Below the pieces are notes generated by a model. That model saw only the letters and a list, made by a program, of their open reading frames with translations, did not search any database and had not been told where the DNA came from. From Amoebidium appalachense (taxonomy: Eukaryota > Ichthyosporea), in NCBI GenBank assembly GCA_963693365.1, contig CAVNZM010000002.1, positions 11,160,001-11,224,000 on the forward strand: a DNA stretch of 64,000 bases, in the 5' to 3' direction. Each line of letters starts with the position of its first letter. The stretch's first letter is position 1. Made by a program: the position numbers and the translations under genes. Shown one piece after another: positions 1-12,561 of the stretch.

Positions 1-50
1 TTTGGTGGTGGTGGTGGGGGGGGGGGGGGGGGGGGGAGGGGGTGTCTTAC

Positions 51-421
51 TCAGCAGTTGTTTTTAGTGTGTCGGTGAGCCTCTTAGCGGCCATCAGCAG
101 CCTGCCTATTGTGTCACTGAAGGTGGTCCTCTCCCTCTCCACCACCTGCACCACGGCCCACAGCGTGGCCCTGGCCATCTGCTGGATGAACAGGGGGCAT
201 ATCTCCTTGGACCCCACGTAGATGCCTCCCTTGGCATCTTTGGTCATCACAAACCCGGTCTGCTGCTGCAAGTACTGTGTGCACGACGCTCCTGGGTGTG
301 TACGTGTTTTTTTTTTTTGTTTTTGTTTTTTTTTTGGGGGGGGGGGAGGGGGGAGGGGAGGGAGGGGGGAGGGGGAGGGGGTGGGGGTGGCGGGGAGAGG
401 GGATGAGGGAGGGGGAGATGT

Positions 422-452
<31 letters not shown>

Positions 453-1826
453 GGGGGGGGGGAGCCGGGGAGGGAGAGGGGGTAGAGGTTGGGGGGAGGG
501 TCCGAGGGTGAGGGTGATTTGAGGTGGGTTGGTGGGTGGGTAAGTTGGTAGGGGGGGGGGTCTTGGTGAGTGTGTGAGTTTGTAACTGTGTGCGTGCGTG
601 CGCGCGCACGTGCGTGTGTGTGTACGCGCGCGTGTGTGTATGTGTGTGTTTGGGTGGATGGGCCTATCACGTTAGTACCTTTCTACCCTCTCCCCCCTTC
701 CCCCCTCCCCCTTCCCCCTCCTCCCGCCTTACAGTTTTCTCCTTTTCCATTACCCATCCATCATTATATTCTCCCTCCCTCACCCCTCCTCCCCCCTATC
801 GGGCGGGGAAAAACCTTTCCATCCCCACTTCCCTTCCTTCCCTCACCACACACAGCCACTCCGTTCTCCCTTTTCATCGCCTTCCGGCCTCCCTTCCTCC
901 CCACTGCAGGGCAGGGGTCCTCCCTTGCCCTTCCTGGACCAACCCCGCTCTCCCATCCCCCCACCCCCCACCCCCCCTCCCCCCGCACTCTCCTCTCCAT
1001 CCACCACACCCATTCCCCCCCCCCTCCCCCCCCACCCCCCCCCCCCCCAGCCCCCCCAACACCACCACCATCACACCACACATCCCTATTAACCTCTCCC
1101 CTTCATCATACAGGAAGCAGGCACCCAAATTCATCTCGAAGCTCCCTTCAGTACCAATTACTTTCCCTCCCCTCCATATTTGTAATCCATACCAATCAAA
1201 CAAACTAATACCCATACCCATACGTACCTACGAGCATGTCCTTTGCCAGTGCACACAGTGCCTTTGCCTCTCTGGTCCTGTTGACCAGCTCCACGGCCAC
1301 CTCAGTTGCTGGCTTTGCCTTGACAGCTTTCAGCTGCATGACTAGCTGCTTGAGTACTTCGATTAGCGCATTCTTGTATGTCTCAATGTGCTTCAGTGGC
1401 ACCCTGCAGGGGGGGGGGGGGAGGGGGGGAAGGGGGCGAGGGCACGGAGGAGGGGAGGGGGGAGGGCGGGGGGTGGAGGGGAGAAGGGGTCAGAATGTGT
1501 GTTACAGGGTATGATATGAAGTACACGTTCACGACGGACATCATAATGCAGACGTTGGAAACACACAGTAAGTATGCTTCACAGGCAGAGCCCACCCTCA
1601 GGGGTGGACCAAGTTGCCCAAAATATCCGGGTGTTGGAAGGGTGCAAATGAAACTCCTAATATCCTCCCCCTTTCCTCCTGAGCACACACACATGCACTA
1701 AAGGGAGGAAATAAATATAAAAAAACAAGAAAAAGAAGATACAGGACAGCATGCTTCGGAGCAAAAAACAGAAAGGGGCAGACGGATACTGTGTGTGTGC
1801 GCGTGCATGCGTGTGCGTGTGATGCA

Positions 1827-1884
<58 letters not shown>

Positions 1885-1908
1885 GTGTGTATGTGTGTGC
1901 GCGCGCGC

Positions 1909-1943
<35 letters not shown>

Positions 1944-4457
1944 TGTTAGAGGGGAGCCTCAGGTGGGAAGGTGGGAAAGGGATTCAAAAGACCCAGACAT
2001 AGACACATCTTGGTAGACACCTATTATAGACTCTCCTTTTTATCATATCTCGGACCTGTGTCTCCAGATCTTGAGAAACCGCTCCCTTTGCTTTCCGCCG
2101 CCTATACACCAACACACTCCCTTAGCCCCCCCCCCCCCCTCCCCCCCCCCCTGCCGCCGCCAAATCTCCCCGTTTTCTCCCAATGTGATCCACGCCTGCT
2201 CCCGGGGAATTGCTCCTCAAACAGCACCACCTGTCGAACACAGGCATACCCACCCTCCCTTCAAATATTAATTGTCAGAGGGAATAAAGAAAAAGGAAAA
2301 ACGAAAGCCCATAAAGGCTTTCTGCGTGTGACCACCTCAGACGAGGGCCAATAAAATGGATAAGCAATCTTCGTCGTAGGCTTTTTTTATTTTATTTTAT
2401 GGGTGGTTGGGCGGTGGTTGATCCTCTTCCCCCCTCCCCCCTCGCCCCTCCCCCCCCCCCCCCCCCCTTTGCCCCGCGGATAATGCCCAAATGAAAAAGT
2501 GGGGCCAATTGCCCCGCTGATAATGCCAAAATGAAAACGTGGGGTAGGGAAAGGGGCGGGGCGGGCCCCGGGGGGGGGGGGGGGAGAGGAAAGGGGGAAG
2601 GGGGGGGGGGGGGGTTAGGGATGGAGTAGTTGCATACCCCTGCAGGCCATGGCTTGCATTAGTGACTTCAGCAATCAGCTCCTTGATCTTCGTGGCCCAC
2701 CCTACAACCTGTGGCCCCATATCACCCAGCCGCTCCGGCCTGTCCTTGTTGGCTATAAGCTCCTCACCCATCCCAGACGTGATCCGGGCTAGATCCCCCA
2801 CGGCTGAAAACTTTCCCTCGAGGGTGCGGTAGAAGTTTGCATAGCCGTAGTCTGTGTGGGGGGGGCAACTGGTTGGTTACTTGAACTTTGGAATTGAATC
2901 ACTATCGGTGTGATGTTTTATTACATCAAACCGTTGGTGGTTTCTTTCCTTTTGAGCCCCCCCCCCCCCCTCCCCCTCCCCCCCCCCCCCCCCCCCCCCC
3001 GGAGGGAAAATTGCCAGATCTTCCCTTAAAAAGCCACTGCCTGTAACCTTTGTAGGTTTACGGTGAAACTGAAAAGAGATTCTGAAGGGAGATTCGTTGT
3101 GGGTTCATTCACACGGACCGAAAAAGGGACACAGCAATATTCACAAAGAAAGCACGAATCGCTGAGCGCAACTGTCCATGATGCACAGCGACATTTTTTA
3201 TGAGTTATATGCTGCAAGGGCAAGCATTTTGGGCATTTGTGCTGAGTGAATTTCATGGCCTTATGCACAACCTTACATATATCCACCCAGGTGTGCATGC
3301 TCAAATGCCCGTGTATAAAATGCAATCCGATCATCTGAAAGCCACCATAATGTTCTTCCCTCCTCATCCCTTTATCATCTCACTTTCCACATCCCGCCCT
3401 CCCGCTTCTCCGCCCCCCCCCCCCCACAAAGTTCCAGACTCCCCATCCACCTGCGCCCCCCCTCCCCCCCTCCCCACCCCCCACCCCCCTTCCCCCGGCA
3501 CACACACGCGCACACCCACACCCACACCTACACACCAATCCCCCGGCCCCCACAACCACCTGCCCGCACGCCCCCACTTACCGTCCAAAGCATCTGCCTC
3601 ATCCTTTACAGCCTCGTCCATTTTTGGCGAGGTAGGCGCTTTAAGGTTTTTCTTGGCAGGGTCGAGCCGGAGGAACAGAGCAAACTGCCCGTATCTTTCC
3701 TCCCCCCATTCCAAAGTAACCTTGAGCGGACAGCCGTTATCCGGAATAAGAGTCTCGGTACCTGTGAAACCAAGGTTAGAACCTACTTGGTAATGCAGGC
3801 ACACGACTTCCCAACACAATATGTATCCCCAACTCTAGGAAGTTCCCAACTACAGCTCTAAGCTACCACAGCATGCATCTCGTAAATTGGAACAACAGTT
3901 GTGTAAAAAGGGAGAGAGAAGATGTATGCACTTACCAGCGGCTGTGTCTCGCTGGAACAAAGAGTACTGGTGGAGGTTCTCCTTTATAAGGAACTTCTCA
4001 AGCAACTGGGGGATAAGCGCGGATGATGGCTGATCGCTCTGTGCCATAATTTTCTTTGTTTCATCGACATTATTGCGCGTGTAGCTTACAGTCAGCACGC
4101 CTCCGTATTTGAGGTGCTGTGGGTAAGGCAGTTTTAGTAAGAAGAATTCAACTCAAAATGCAACTACAAATGCAAACAGCAGCCAACCATAAACAAAAGA
4201 TTCTGTGGGGCCAGAAAAGAGAACATGACTGGATTTCCTAAGTGAGTTGACTGGGCTTGGCAAAGCTTGTCACCACATCCTTGCAAATGCGTACACGCAC
4301 CCACCTTATCCGGGTTTGAAAATTGGGCACGGTATTTTGTGTTGAGGGTTGTGATGGTCTTTTCAAGATCCGCCCTCTCCTGCTTCTTCTTTCTCTCCAG
4401 AGCCTTCTTCTCCTTCTCGGTCAGAGGCCTTCCATCGGGACCCAGCTCGTCATCCAT
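51..4457 (-). CDS. Ras-association (RA) domain protein, 5' part, continues beyond window
   Basis: Six exons on the minus strand join in phase: 4457-4305, 4116-3936, 3761-3582, 2851-2638, 1403-1228 and 291-51; the last ends at a GTAAGA donor, so the gene leaves the window. The start is the ATG at 4457, in a short exon of 51 codons. The 381 visible residues comprise a charged Lys/Glu-rich N-terminal helix (about 10-45), an RA/ubiquitin-like fold (about 57-145, with the typical pattern of a hydrophobic strand, LLEKF helix, YSLFQ strand, [10 protein letters not shown] and FALFLRLDP) and then a largely helical region (about 165-381). RA domains bind GTP-loaded Ras-family GTPases, so a role as a small-GTPase effector is likely but inferred. 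The helical part resembles vinculin/talin-type bundles only loosely. I recognise no specific family beyond RA. Introns hold long G/C runs and (GT)n; the donors and acceptors are canonical. Confidence 0.8.
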
Positions 4458-4980
4458 TTTAGCTTGTAACGAAAAATAACATTGCCTTATAAGTTGATTG
4501 TGATTTTCAGGTGTGATACAGTACCCACTACTCACAACAGACCGTTCTCTGAAACATATATCCACTCCCCAGGCTTCCTGGGAAGTTTGGACCAGCCGCT
4601 CCAAAAATCACCTATACACATACGTGATATTAGAGAGCATATGTTCTAATGTCTCTTAAAATGGCTTTTTGGGCTATTTTAAACAATAGCGGGGGTAAAA
4701 ATACCAAAATCTAAGACGAGCAGGCTATTAGTTCACACAGCACCCAAAACACCTGCCTATTTTGGGTCACGCACCGGATTACCCAAGGGGGCTGCCAACT
4801 GGCCCAGTTTGGCGTAGGCTAGAGTGCTGGGGATCACTGTGGGATCACTGCAAGACGATTTTATATTAGTACAAATACATTAAAAAAAATTGATACTAAA
4901 TTAAATAAACAATAGAATAAATATGGTATAGACTTTATTTTGTGGCGTTGACATTGACTTGCCTGGCCACGTACGGGCCA

Positions 4981-5344
4981 CGAGTTTACTGAGCCGCTTC
5001 GCGTTGATCTAATATCTAAATATCTAGATTGTTAAATTTACGTATAAAACTTCCGCAATCCGATCGATCTGTTAAATGTTTAAAGTTTGCATAAAATCTA
5101 AGATCGATTTCGATCCTCTTCCAGATGGGCGCATTTGGTAAGGGGGGGGGGTCTTCTAGATGTCTGGGATGAGACGATTGGTCCTTGGAACTCGCCTAAA
5201 TATCTTTTATCCAATAGAATTGCGATCTACAATCGAGATAATTCACTTTCTAAATTGCTCTACGCGAATCGAGCAGACTTTTAGATATTTAGAGAACGGC
5301 GTTGGTTCTGATTCTAGATCAACGCGAAGCGACTCAGTGAATCG
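4981..5344. mobile_element. MITE-like element with terminal inverted repeats
   Basis: The left end (4981-5011) and the right end (about 5315-5344) are inverted copies sharing CGCTTCGCGTTGATCTA, with a weaker match extending outward through ACTGAG. About 360 bp lie between the outer ends, there is no ORF of note, and the interior is AT-rich. Size and structure fit a non-autonomous DNA transposon. I could not find a clean target duplication, so the exact ends and superfamily are open. Confidence 0.55.
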
Positions 5345-5540
5345 TCGTCATCTGTGTAAGGCATTCCAATGATCTGAAAGCCTCGATTCCGATCTCTGGT
5401 TACCCTATCACAGCAGTGAAGCTCATTCCATCCAGATCCAATCTTCAAGAATACCTGCCAGTCCGGTAGTTTATCATACTTGGCTTCCGCGGCTGTGTGC
5501 CGGCTGGGCAGGGCGACACATGCGAATGGGTCGCCTCAGT

Positions 5541-5582
5541 TCTGTCCTTTCCGCCGTCGATCTCGTGACGTGACGAACGACA
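5541..5582 (+). promoter_or_regulatory. Possible TOP-like pyrimidine start and 5' leader of RPS8
   Basis: A pyrimidine run (CCTTTCC within 5541-5555) lies about 30 nt before the RPS8 ATG. In many eukaryotes ribosomal-protein mRNAs begin at a C followed by pyrimidines, which gives growth-dependent translation. The position fits a short leader, but the transcription start is not visible in the sequence. Confidence 0.25.
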
Positions 5583-8500
5583 ATGGGTAAATTTCCCATC
5601 CAAACAATTTCTCTCTCTCCCTCCCTTCCTTTCCCTCTATCTATCAACAGGTTACCGGCTACGCTACCAGGAGGATGCAGGCAGGCAGAGAGGGACGATG
5701 GAGATCGGATGATGGTGGATTCTGGAGGGATGGATATGGGTGCTGATAGGATACTTAGTAGACGGAACTATACGGCACCGATGGCGAAATATGACCAACA
5801 TGGCATTTCGAAATGGGCGATGTGGTTGAGACTTACTTGGTTCGTAAATGTACGACAGGGTGCCAGCTTTATGTGTGCAGCATACGACGTCGTCACGACG
5901 GGTTTCTGGGCTAGTTCTCAAGTTTGCAAATTGAGGCAGATCATATTTATTTTGACATATACACGTACAGGATCAGAATTTCATTAGTTGGGGGTCGGTA
6001 TATGCACGAACCGTACCCACATGTTTGCTTGTACGACGAAATCAATACACTGTGGTGCGGCTTTTTTTTTTGGCGTCTCAGCATCGAGGTGAACAGCTAC
6101 AGAGCTAGCAGGAGCGTGAACGCCCAGAGTGGTTGTCGGAACAGGTGCTTACAGGAAAGGAGTGGGATTTTGAAGTATGTGGATATGCCCAGCCAACAGA
6201 ACATCAGACAAGATTAGGCCTGTTGTGGCCCACTCTTTGCGTGTCTACACAGCGAGTAGAATGCATCATTTTCCGGTGAAGGTGATAATGGTGGGAGGTG
6301 ATTTGGTGCAGGTTTCTCCTTCCATTTTTCTAGGCGTCACCTGGTCATATGAAGGTTTAGGGTTGAAACTCTGTTCTGGCTGGCTGCCAGGGGTGTGGTG
6401 TGGCGTACTGATGCACGCCGCCGTGCAGGGATCAGTCGCGATAAGTGGCATAAGCGCCGGGCCACCGGTGGCAAGCGGGTGCCCATCCGCAAGAAGAGAA
6501 AGTTCGAGCTCGGGCGCCCTGCTGCCATGACCAAGCTCGGGGCCAAGCGCATCCACGAGGTGCGCACCATGGGCGGGAACAAGAAGTTCCGTGCCCTCCG
6601 CCTCGACACGGGCAACTTCTCTTGGGGCTCTGAGTGTAAGTATACACTGGGTGTGCATCTGGGGGCGAGTGGGGGTGCAGAGGGGCTATGCACGTGCTCC
6701 TTGGGTGGGGTTGGGGGTGGGACGCAGATAGACGATGCGAATGTTGCTTGTGTGTGCTCGGCAGGAGTGGTGTGAAGAGAAGCTACACACGTGCACTGCA
6801 GAAGCGTTCACAAATGCATGATGCGCCTACTAATCACTAAAGCAAGATACGTCTCGGACATGCTTGCTTTGGTGTTGTTGCACAATTGCACTACGAGTCA
6901 CATACATGAGCTGATGCAATACGTGGGCACGCACACAAGCGCACTCGCACGACGCACACACACAAACCAGCAGGAAAGCTTGCTGGCACACAACACACGG
7001 GTGCAGGGCGTATAGGTGCTGAGTCTTTGCAGATGACAGTGTGTTGGTGTATGTTTGTAGGAATCCCCACGGTGCCCGCACAGCGCATGCTTGCTTGCAT
7101 GGGTGTGTTCCATGCATTATTATCATTGTGTCATTGTTATTTTTATATTTAAATTAGTTTATCCAAACGCCTCCTGCATAGTTTGGCACTCCCTTTCCGC
7201 CCTCTTGGGCAAGCACCACACACAACAATGAATTCACCCGCACGTGGTAACGGGTGTGTGTGCACAGCCGTGACCAGGAAGACCCGCATCATCGGTGTGG
7301 TGTACAACGCCAGCAACAACGAGTTGGTGCGCACCAACACGCTTGTGAAGAGCGCCGTGATCCAGGTCGATGCCACCCCCTTCCGCCAGTACTACGAGGC
7401 CCACTATGGTATCCCCCTGGGCCGCAAGAAGGGCTCTGCTGTTGCCGAGGACGACCAGCTCAACAAGAAGCGCTCCAACCACGTTAAGGTGTGTGCCTGT
7501 TACGTGCATGCAATGTGTTTGTCTGTGTGCGTGCAATGTGTACATCTGTATCTGTGGTGTGCGTGCCTGTGCTTTGCTTGGCCTCTGTCGGTGCCCAGGT
7601 CTGTTCTGCATGCATGCATGTGTTCCCAAGGTCTGCGTGCATGCGATGTGTCTTTTGTGTGCCTGTGCTTTGGTTGGTGTGTGTTGGTGCCCAAGGCTCT
7701 GTGCATGCGTGCCCGTGCCTAGTGTGTTTGCGTTCATGCTGGAGTGTATGTTCGAGGGTCCTGTTGCGTTTGGTGGGTGTGCCTTTAGCTACATGTGTGA
7801 ATGGTGCGTGCTTGCATAAAACCCTGTCACTACACGATGTGTCGACAATGCATGGCTTCTGTGTGTATGCAAGCGTTTGTTCTGGTATGTTTCATGTGTG
7901 CTGCGCCTGAACACATTCACACAGGCTGCGGTCTGATTTTTGCATGTGGTGTAGGGTCTCCTATGTTGCCCCTCACGCTGACGTATCACTCATGTGCACT
8001 ACCCAATTTTGCGTGCTTGGGGGAGGGGGTGGTTATCGGGCAGCCCTGGGGGGTTGTTTGCCCTCGGAAGAGCATGACTGCAGGGTCTACGTGTGTGGTG
8101 TGGTAGATCGGCTTTAAGTTGGCATGGGTGGTGGTGGTTGGTGCAGAGAATGTTGTGTACACAGGAAGCATGGCTGTGGGTGGGGGCATTGTAAGGTCAT
8201 CTCAGCTGCAGGTTTCTGTGTGCGCGCTCTGGGCCAATTATGACGAGTTTGAGGGGCAACGGTTGGGGCCGTGATGCTTGCTTAGGGATGGTTGCGGTGT
8301 GAAGGATTATGCTTTGTGCGCATGGGTGGGCCAGGACAGGGTGTTTATCCTGCCATCTCGTGGGGTATGATAAGAAGTAAGGACTTGCAGGTACTGGGGT
8401 TAGATGCCCTGCGGGGCACAGTGCTTTGCAGACACACATTAGAGCACGGGCGTGGGGGTAGGTAGGGCTTCAATGAAGGGGGGGGGGGTAAGGGAAAGAA

Positions 8501-8931
8501 TAGGCTTCGTGCAAGTTTCTTGAAGGCATTGGCGCGTAGTTTTGTCAATTTTGACATTCTTGAAATCAGGCAGCGCTGTGCTTTTGATTCATGGATGTGG
8601 GCTGGCAGGCCACGGGGGGAGGGGGTTGTATTCATGTGATGTTTTGCTCGTGTATGGGGAAGAATGGTCCCCACGGGGCGGAGAGGGTCATCAGGTGTGT
8701 CACCGTGTGTGGTCGGTGCGTATTTCTTACTGTTGTTGCACACAGCGCACGCTTGAGGCACGCAAGGCGCTGTCCAAGGTGGACCCGCACGTGGAGCAGC
8801 AGTTCCAGGCTGGTCGCCTGTACGCCGTCATCAGCAGCCGGCCAGGCCAGAGCGGCCGGGCTGACGGCTACATCCTCGAGGGCAAGGAGCTGGACTTCTA
8901 CCTGAAGAAGCTGCGCTCCCACAAGCACTAG
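5583..8931 (+). CDS. RPS8: Small-subunit ribosomal protein eS8
   Basis: Four exons join in phase: 5583-5586, 6429-6635, 7268-7488 and 8746-8931 (TAG), giving 205 residues, the usual length of eukaryotic S8. The protein begins [18 protein letters not shown], the conserved N-terminus of the family, and keeps the [10 protein letters not shown] and [14 protein letters not shown] blocks and the C-terminal [23 protein letters not shown] block. It is a structural protein of the cytosolic 40S subunit. The first coding exon holds only ATG plus one base; the glycine-2 codon is split by an 842-bp intron, and ATGG|GTAAAT is the only upstream junction I found that restores the family N-terminus. Introns 2 and 3 are TG-rich on the coding strand. 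No lesion is seen; it should be functional. Confidence 0.95.
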
Positions 8932-9016
8932 GTGGCTCGTGTGTAGCTGCAAAATATATAGTTCCGTCCCGGAAAGACATGTGCAAAGTGTGTCCTGGGT
9001 CCTCGGTGTGTGTGTT

Positions 9017-9047
<31 letters not shown>

Positions 9048-9183
9048 GGGTGTCTGGCAGTGGGTGTTTTGTGGTGCTCGTGAGAGGAAGCAGGCTTTTC
9101 GTGTGGTTGTGGCAGGTGGAGTGGTGTGACTCTGCAAACGAAGGCAGAAGATGTGGGTTTTTGTTGGTGTGTGTGTGCTTTTT

Positions 9184-9214
<31 letters not shown>

Positions 9215-9288
9215 GGGGGGGGGGGGGATGTTCACCTGCCGGAAGGGGGGATTTGCGGTGAAAAATGTTCTTTTTTTGTGTGTGTTTT

Positions 9289-9319
<31 letters not shown>

Positions 9320-11065
9320 GTTCATGGAGCAAAAAGGGTCACCCTAATCGAAGTGCAGTATGACTGCCCTGTTGCCCGCTTACGGACAAACTCACCCGAA
9401 TCTAACGAGGGAGCAAGGCCAAGGATCCAAGGTGCACCGAGGGCAGGTCTATAAACTGCCAGTAATCGTTGGTGCTATTTTTTCCCTCGTCTCGTTTCCG
9501 TAGCCGTGTGGTGGCTGCATAGATGGGTACTGTGTTCGCCCCTCTGGCCCGAGATAAGGATCACCCGCCTCTTATGTATGTAACAGCTTCTTAGACTACT
9601 GGCTACTATATTAGCCGGCGTGCACATACTACATATGTCGTGTGCAGAGTTTAGAAGTCTTTCACAGGCTGATAGTTTTTGGTTGTGCCATCACAGTGAC
9701 TGCCAAATTGAACACTTTTTGTAAAACTGTCATCGGTCGTCGGGTCATATCAATGTGAAGTCAAGAAACAATTTTTTTTTCGGTGTTTCTGCGAATATCA
9801 TAGAGTATCGTACATGTGTTGTGATATTCCGTCTTGTTTTTTTGGTAGTCTATATTGACGATTTGTGAGGTCTGTAAACTACAATACGTGTGAATTCCAG
9901 TCATATTGGATTCAATTGCCAACAGGACAAATCGTTCGTGTGCGTTATATGAAGACCTGAATTCAGGGGGCTGGCCGTGGGCAAATGGTGTGCGAGTGAT
10001 ATTACTCATAACCGTGGTACAGGTGCACGTGTGGGGCATTTGTTCGTGTGTGTACATGCGCGGGTGGCTGGATGGGTGGTGACATGTATGTGCTGTGTGC
10101 GTTTATGGGTGGATAGGTGGTGGTGGTGGTAGGATGGGGGGGGGGGGGGGGGGGTCACTGGTCCTGATTTAGTTGGAAACACTGAATTTGCAAGAAGAAT
10201 AGGAATTTTTGCATGCCATTTTACACAAGGACTAATTAAGCGACTTCACATTTTACAGGTTTTTATCATTTTAGCGCCAGCGCTTCGCCTTGCACACTTA
10301 AACCATCACCATAAAACGTAAAATGCGGTAGACTCGGAAATTGAAAGCAGCACAGCTGCAGTAAAGCTTAGTAATTACCAAAGTTTTACATGGTTTATCC
10401 CGCACAATCCCTTTCATTTCGGCCTACAGCATGTCCATATGTAACCATACATTTTCAAGCACCACTTATTTTACAAGGATTGCCAATAGTTAGTCTAGAT
10501 CTACAGTATGTCACTTAGTCTGCAACTGTGGAAAGCATTTCCACAGTTGCAGACTATGTCGTTGGTAATAAATACTCAATTCCTAAGCCCTTAGTAAATA
10601 ATCACAGTGGAATCGATTTCACTGGATCCCCTAAATTCGTCTGAACAGGTGTCTAGATTTATAATTAAAGTATATCAGTGGCCCGTAAGATTCCAAAACC
10701 AGGCCAATTGACAATCCGACAAACACGTGCCTGTCCTGCAGCAGTAGATATTTGAGAAACCGTCCTTCGAGTATATGTAGTGGGCTCAAACCGCCGACAC
10801 AATCAAATAACACCGCCTACAGTAGAAAAATTTAATCTCACGAATATTGTAAACATGTGCAACATGCATGTCCCATTGTCACGCAACACTCAGGCCTTCG
10901 AAACTAATGTTGAATTCTCGCCAGTTTAGAAGTTGCATGCAAGTGCAAGCAAAAAGAAAATCAGACCAAACATATGAGATACCGTCACATACAAGGCCTA
11001 CAGCATCACCATCCCCTCGTAGTAACTGTTACATACTTCTGCTTTCCGTATCCAATAAATCAGAA

Positions 11066-11100
<35 letters not shown>

Positions 11101-11158
11101 GGGGGGGAGGGGGGGATAAAGAGATGGGGGGGGGGGGGGGCTTAATGATGAAATTTCA
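8932..11158. other. Intergenic spacer, RPS8 3' side to secreted glycosidase 3' end
   Basis: The two flanking genes converge here. The first part has T and G homopolymers (9016-9050, 9179-9233, 9284-9320). From about 9340 to 11000 the sequence is ordinary mixed composition with only short, unconvincing ORFs. A 19-bp perfect hairpin lies at 10516-10556. I see no further gene. Confidence 0.6.
10516..10556. repeat. Perfect 19-bp hairpin with 3-nt loop
   Basis: TAGTCTGCAACTGTGGAAA at 10516-10534 is followed by GCA and then its exact reverse complement at 10538-10556. The pairing stops abruptly on both sides. It lies in non-coding spacer about 0.64 kb beyond the 3' end of the glycosidase gene. It could be a structured RNA, a cleavage/termination signal, or the remnant of a foldback element; nothing in the sequence decides. 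Confidence 0.85.
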
Positions 11159-11526
11159 TCACTTTGTGCGGTCCAACTCCTGCAAATACTTCTCCCAGTA
11201 GGGGGGCAGGGCACCCCACGGGTTATCCACGGCCGTCCTCTGCACCACATAGTGGTGACGTATCTTGTTCTTGCGCGCGTCAGAAAGCGTCTGCCAGGCC
11301 TGCGACTCGCTGGCACTGTGGGTCAATGGGACGTGGCGTCAGGCAACCATATTTGGTTATGACGGAACAGTGTTACAGGCTTGCACTTTGATGGGCATAA
11401 ATCAAGGGGTTCTTTTGCCCGAGTTAAAATATGGTCTGCTTGCGAATGAAAATCGAGAGACGCGGAGGGGGGGGGGCGGGGGGAGGGGGTGGTGGTGGTG
11501 GTGGTGGTAGTGGTGGTGGTGGTGGT

Positions 11527-11571
<45 letters not shown>

Positions 11572-12471
11572 CTCCCTGCACAGGGACTCGGGAAAAGCAT
11601 GGAGGGGGGAGGGGAGGAGGGGGGAGGGGGGGGGGGGGGTTGCAGATGGAAGGGAGGCAGCCGCCAAAGCCTAACGGACAGGGGATAGGGTTGAGGGGTG
11701 CAAAGTGTAGACACGTTTTACATGCACTTCGCTGGGAATGAAGCACGTGGGCAGGCAGGTTCGAGGAGTAGGGGGGAGGAAGCAGGGGGGGGGGGGCAGG
11801 AGGAGGGGTGGGGGGGGAGGGGGGGGAGGGGGGGGGGAGACCGGGGGGGTGGGGTGGGGGGGGGGGGGGGGGGGGGGAGGTAAAGCACCTGTAGACCAGG
11901 GTGCCAGCCATAGACTTTCCATTTTGGGACGCCTGCATGAAGGGCTCAATGCCGTCGTGGTTGGGCACATACTGCGATGGGTGAGACCAGATTAGATGCA
12001 GATTACGAATTTATGAGTTCTAATTACATACATAGATGATTTGTACACGTAGCTAAGCAGGTGATGCCTAGGCAACGGGTGAGAGGGTCGATCTCAACAT
12101 AACGAGAGGGCTGTTAAAATAGGCTCCTCCCGCACAAAACAAGTTTCACTCTAACTCTGTTGCCTTTTACGTTTTCTAATCTCCTGCATATTGGTGATTG
12201 TGGTGGTGCCATTGGGTGCGCTGATGGTGACTTATGTATGTGTGAGCCTCTGAGTGTGCGAGTGTGCTTTTTTTTTGAGGGCAAAGGGAGAAGGGAGGGT
12301 TGCAAGTTGGGCGGGTTGGTGGGTGGGTGGGGGGTTGGGGGGAGGGAGGGGGCGGGGGCGGGCGCAGGGGGGGGAGGGGGAAGAGGGGGATAATCACAAT
12401 CTTACCGAGCAGTATGGGCCTGGGCCGTAGGTGCCGTACTGAGTAGTCCACAGGAGAGACAGGCAGCCGGC

Positions 12472-12521
<50 letters not shown>

Positions 12522-12526
12522 TGTGT

Positions 12527-12561
<35 letters not shown>

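Larger units (their letters stand above)
4458..5582. other. Spacer between divergent RA-domain gene and RPS8
   Basis: This 1.1-kb stretch separates the divergent starts of the RA-domain gene (minus) and RPS8 (plus), so it should hold both promoters. I see no convincing TATA box for either. It is AT-richer than the neighbouring introns around 4850-5100 and contains the inverted-repeat element listed separately. No coding sequence is supported. Confidence 0.6.

Noticed and set aside
9331-9450. Possible conserved exon after RPS8
   Set aside because: A short open frame with normal base composition but no recognisable motif, no matching splice partner and no continuation.
11402-11968. Pro-rich minus-strand ORFs that look like hydroxyproline-rich wall proteins
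   Set aside because: The Pro runs are poly-C intron sequence between two phase-matched exons (11971-11889 and 11315-11159).
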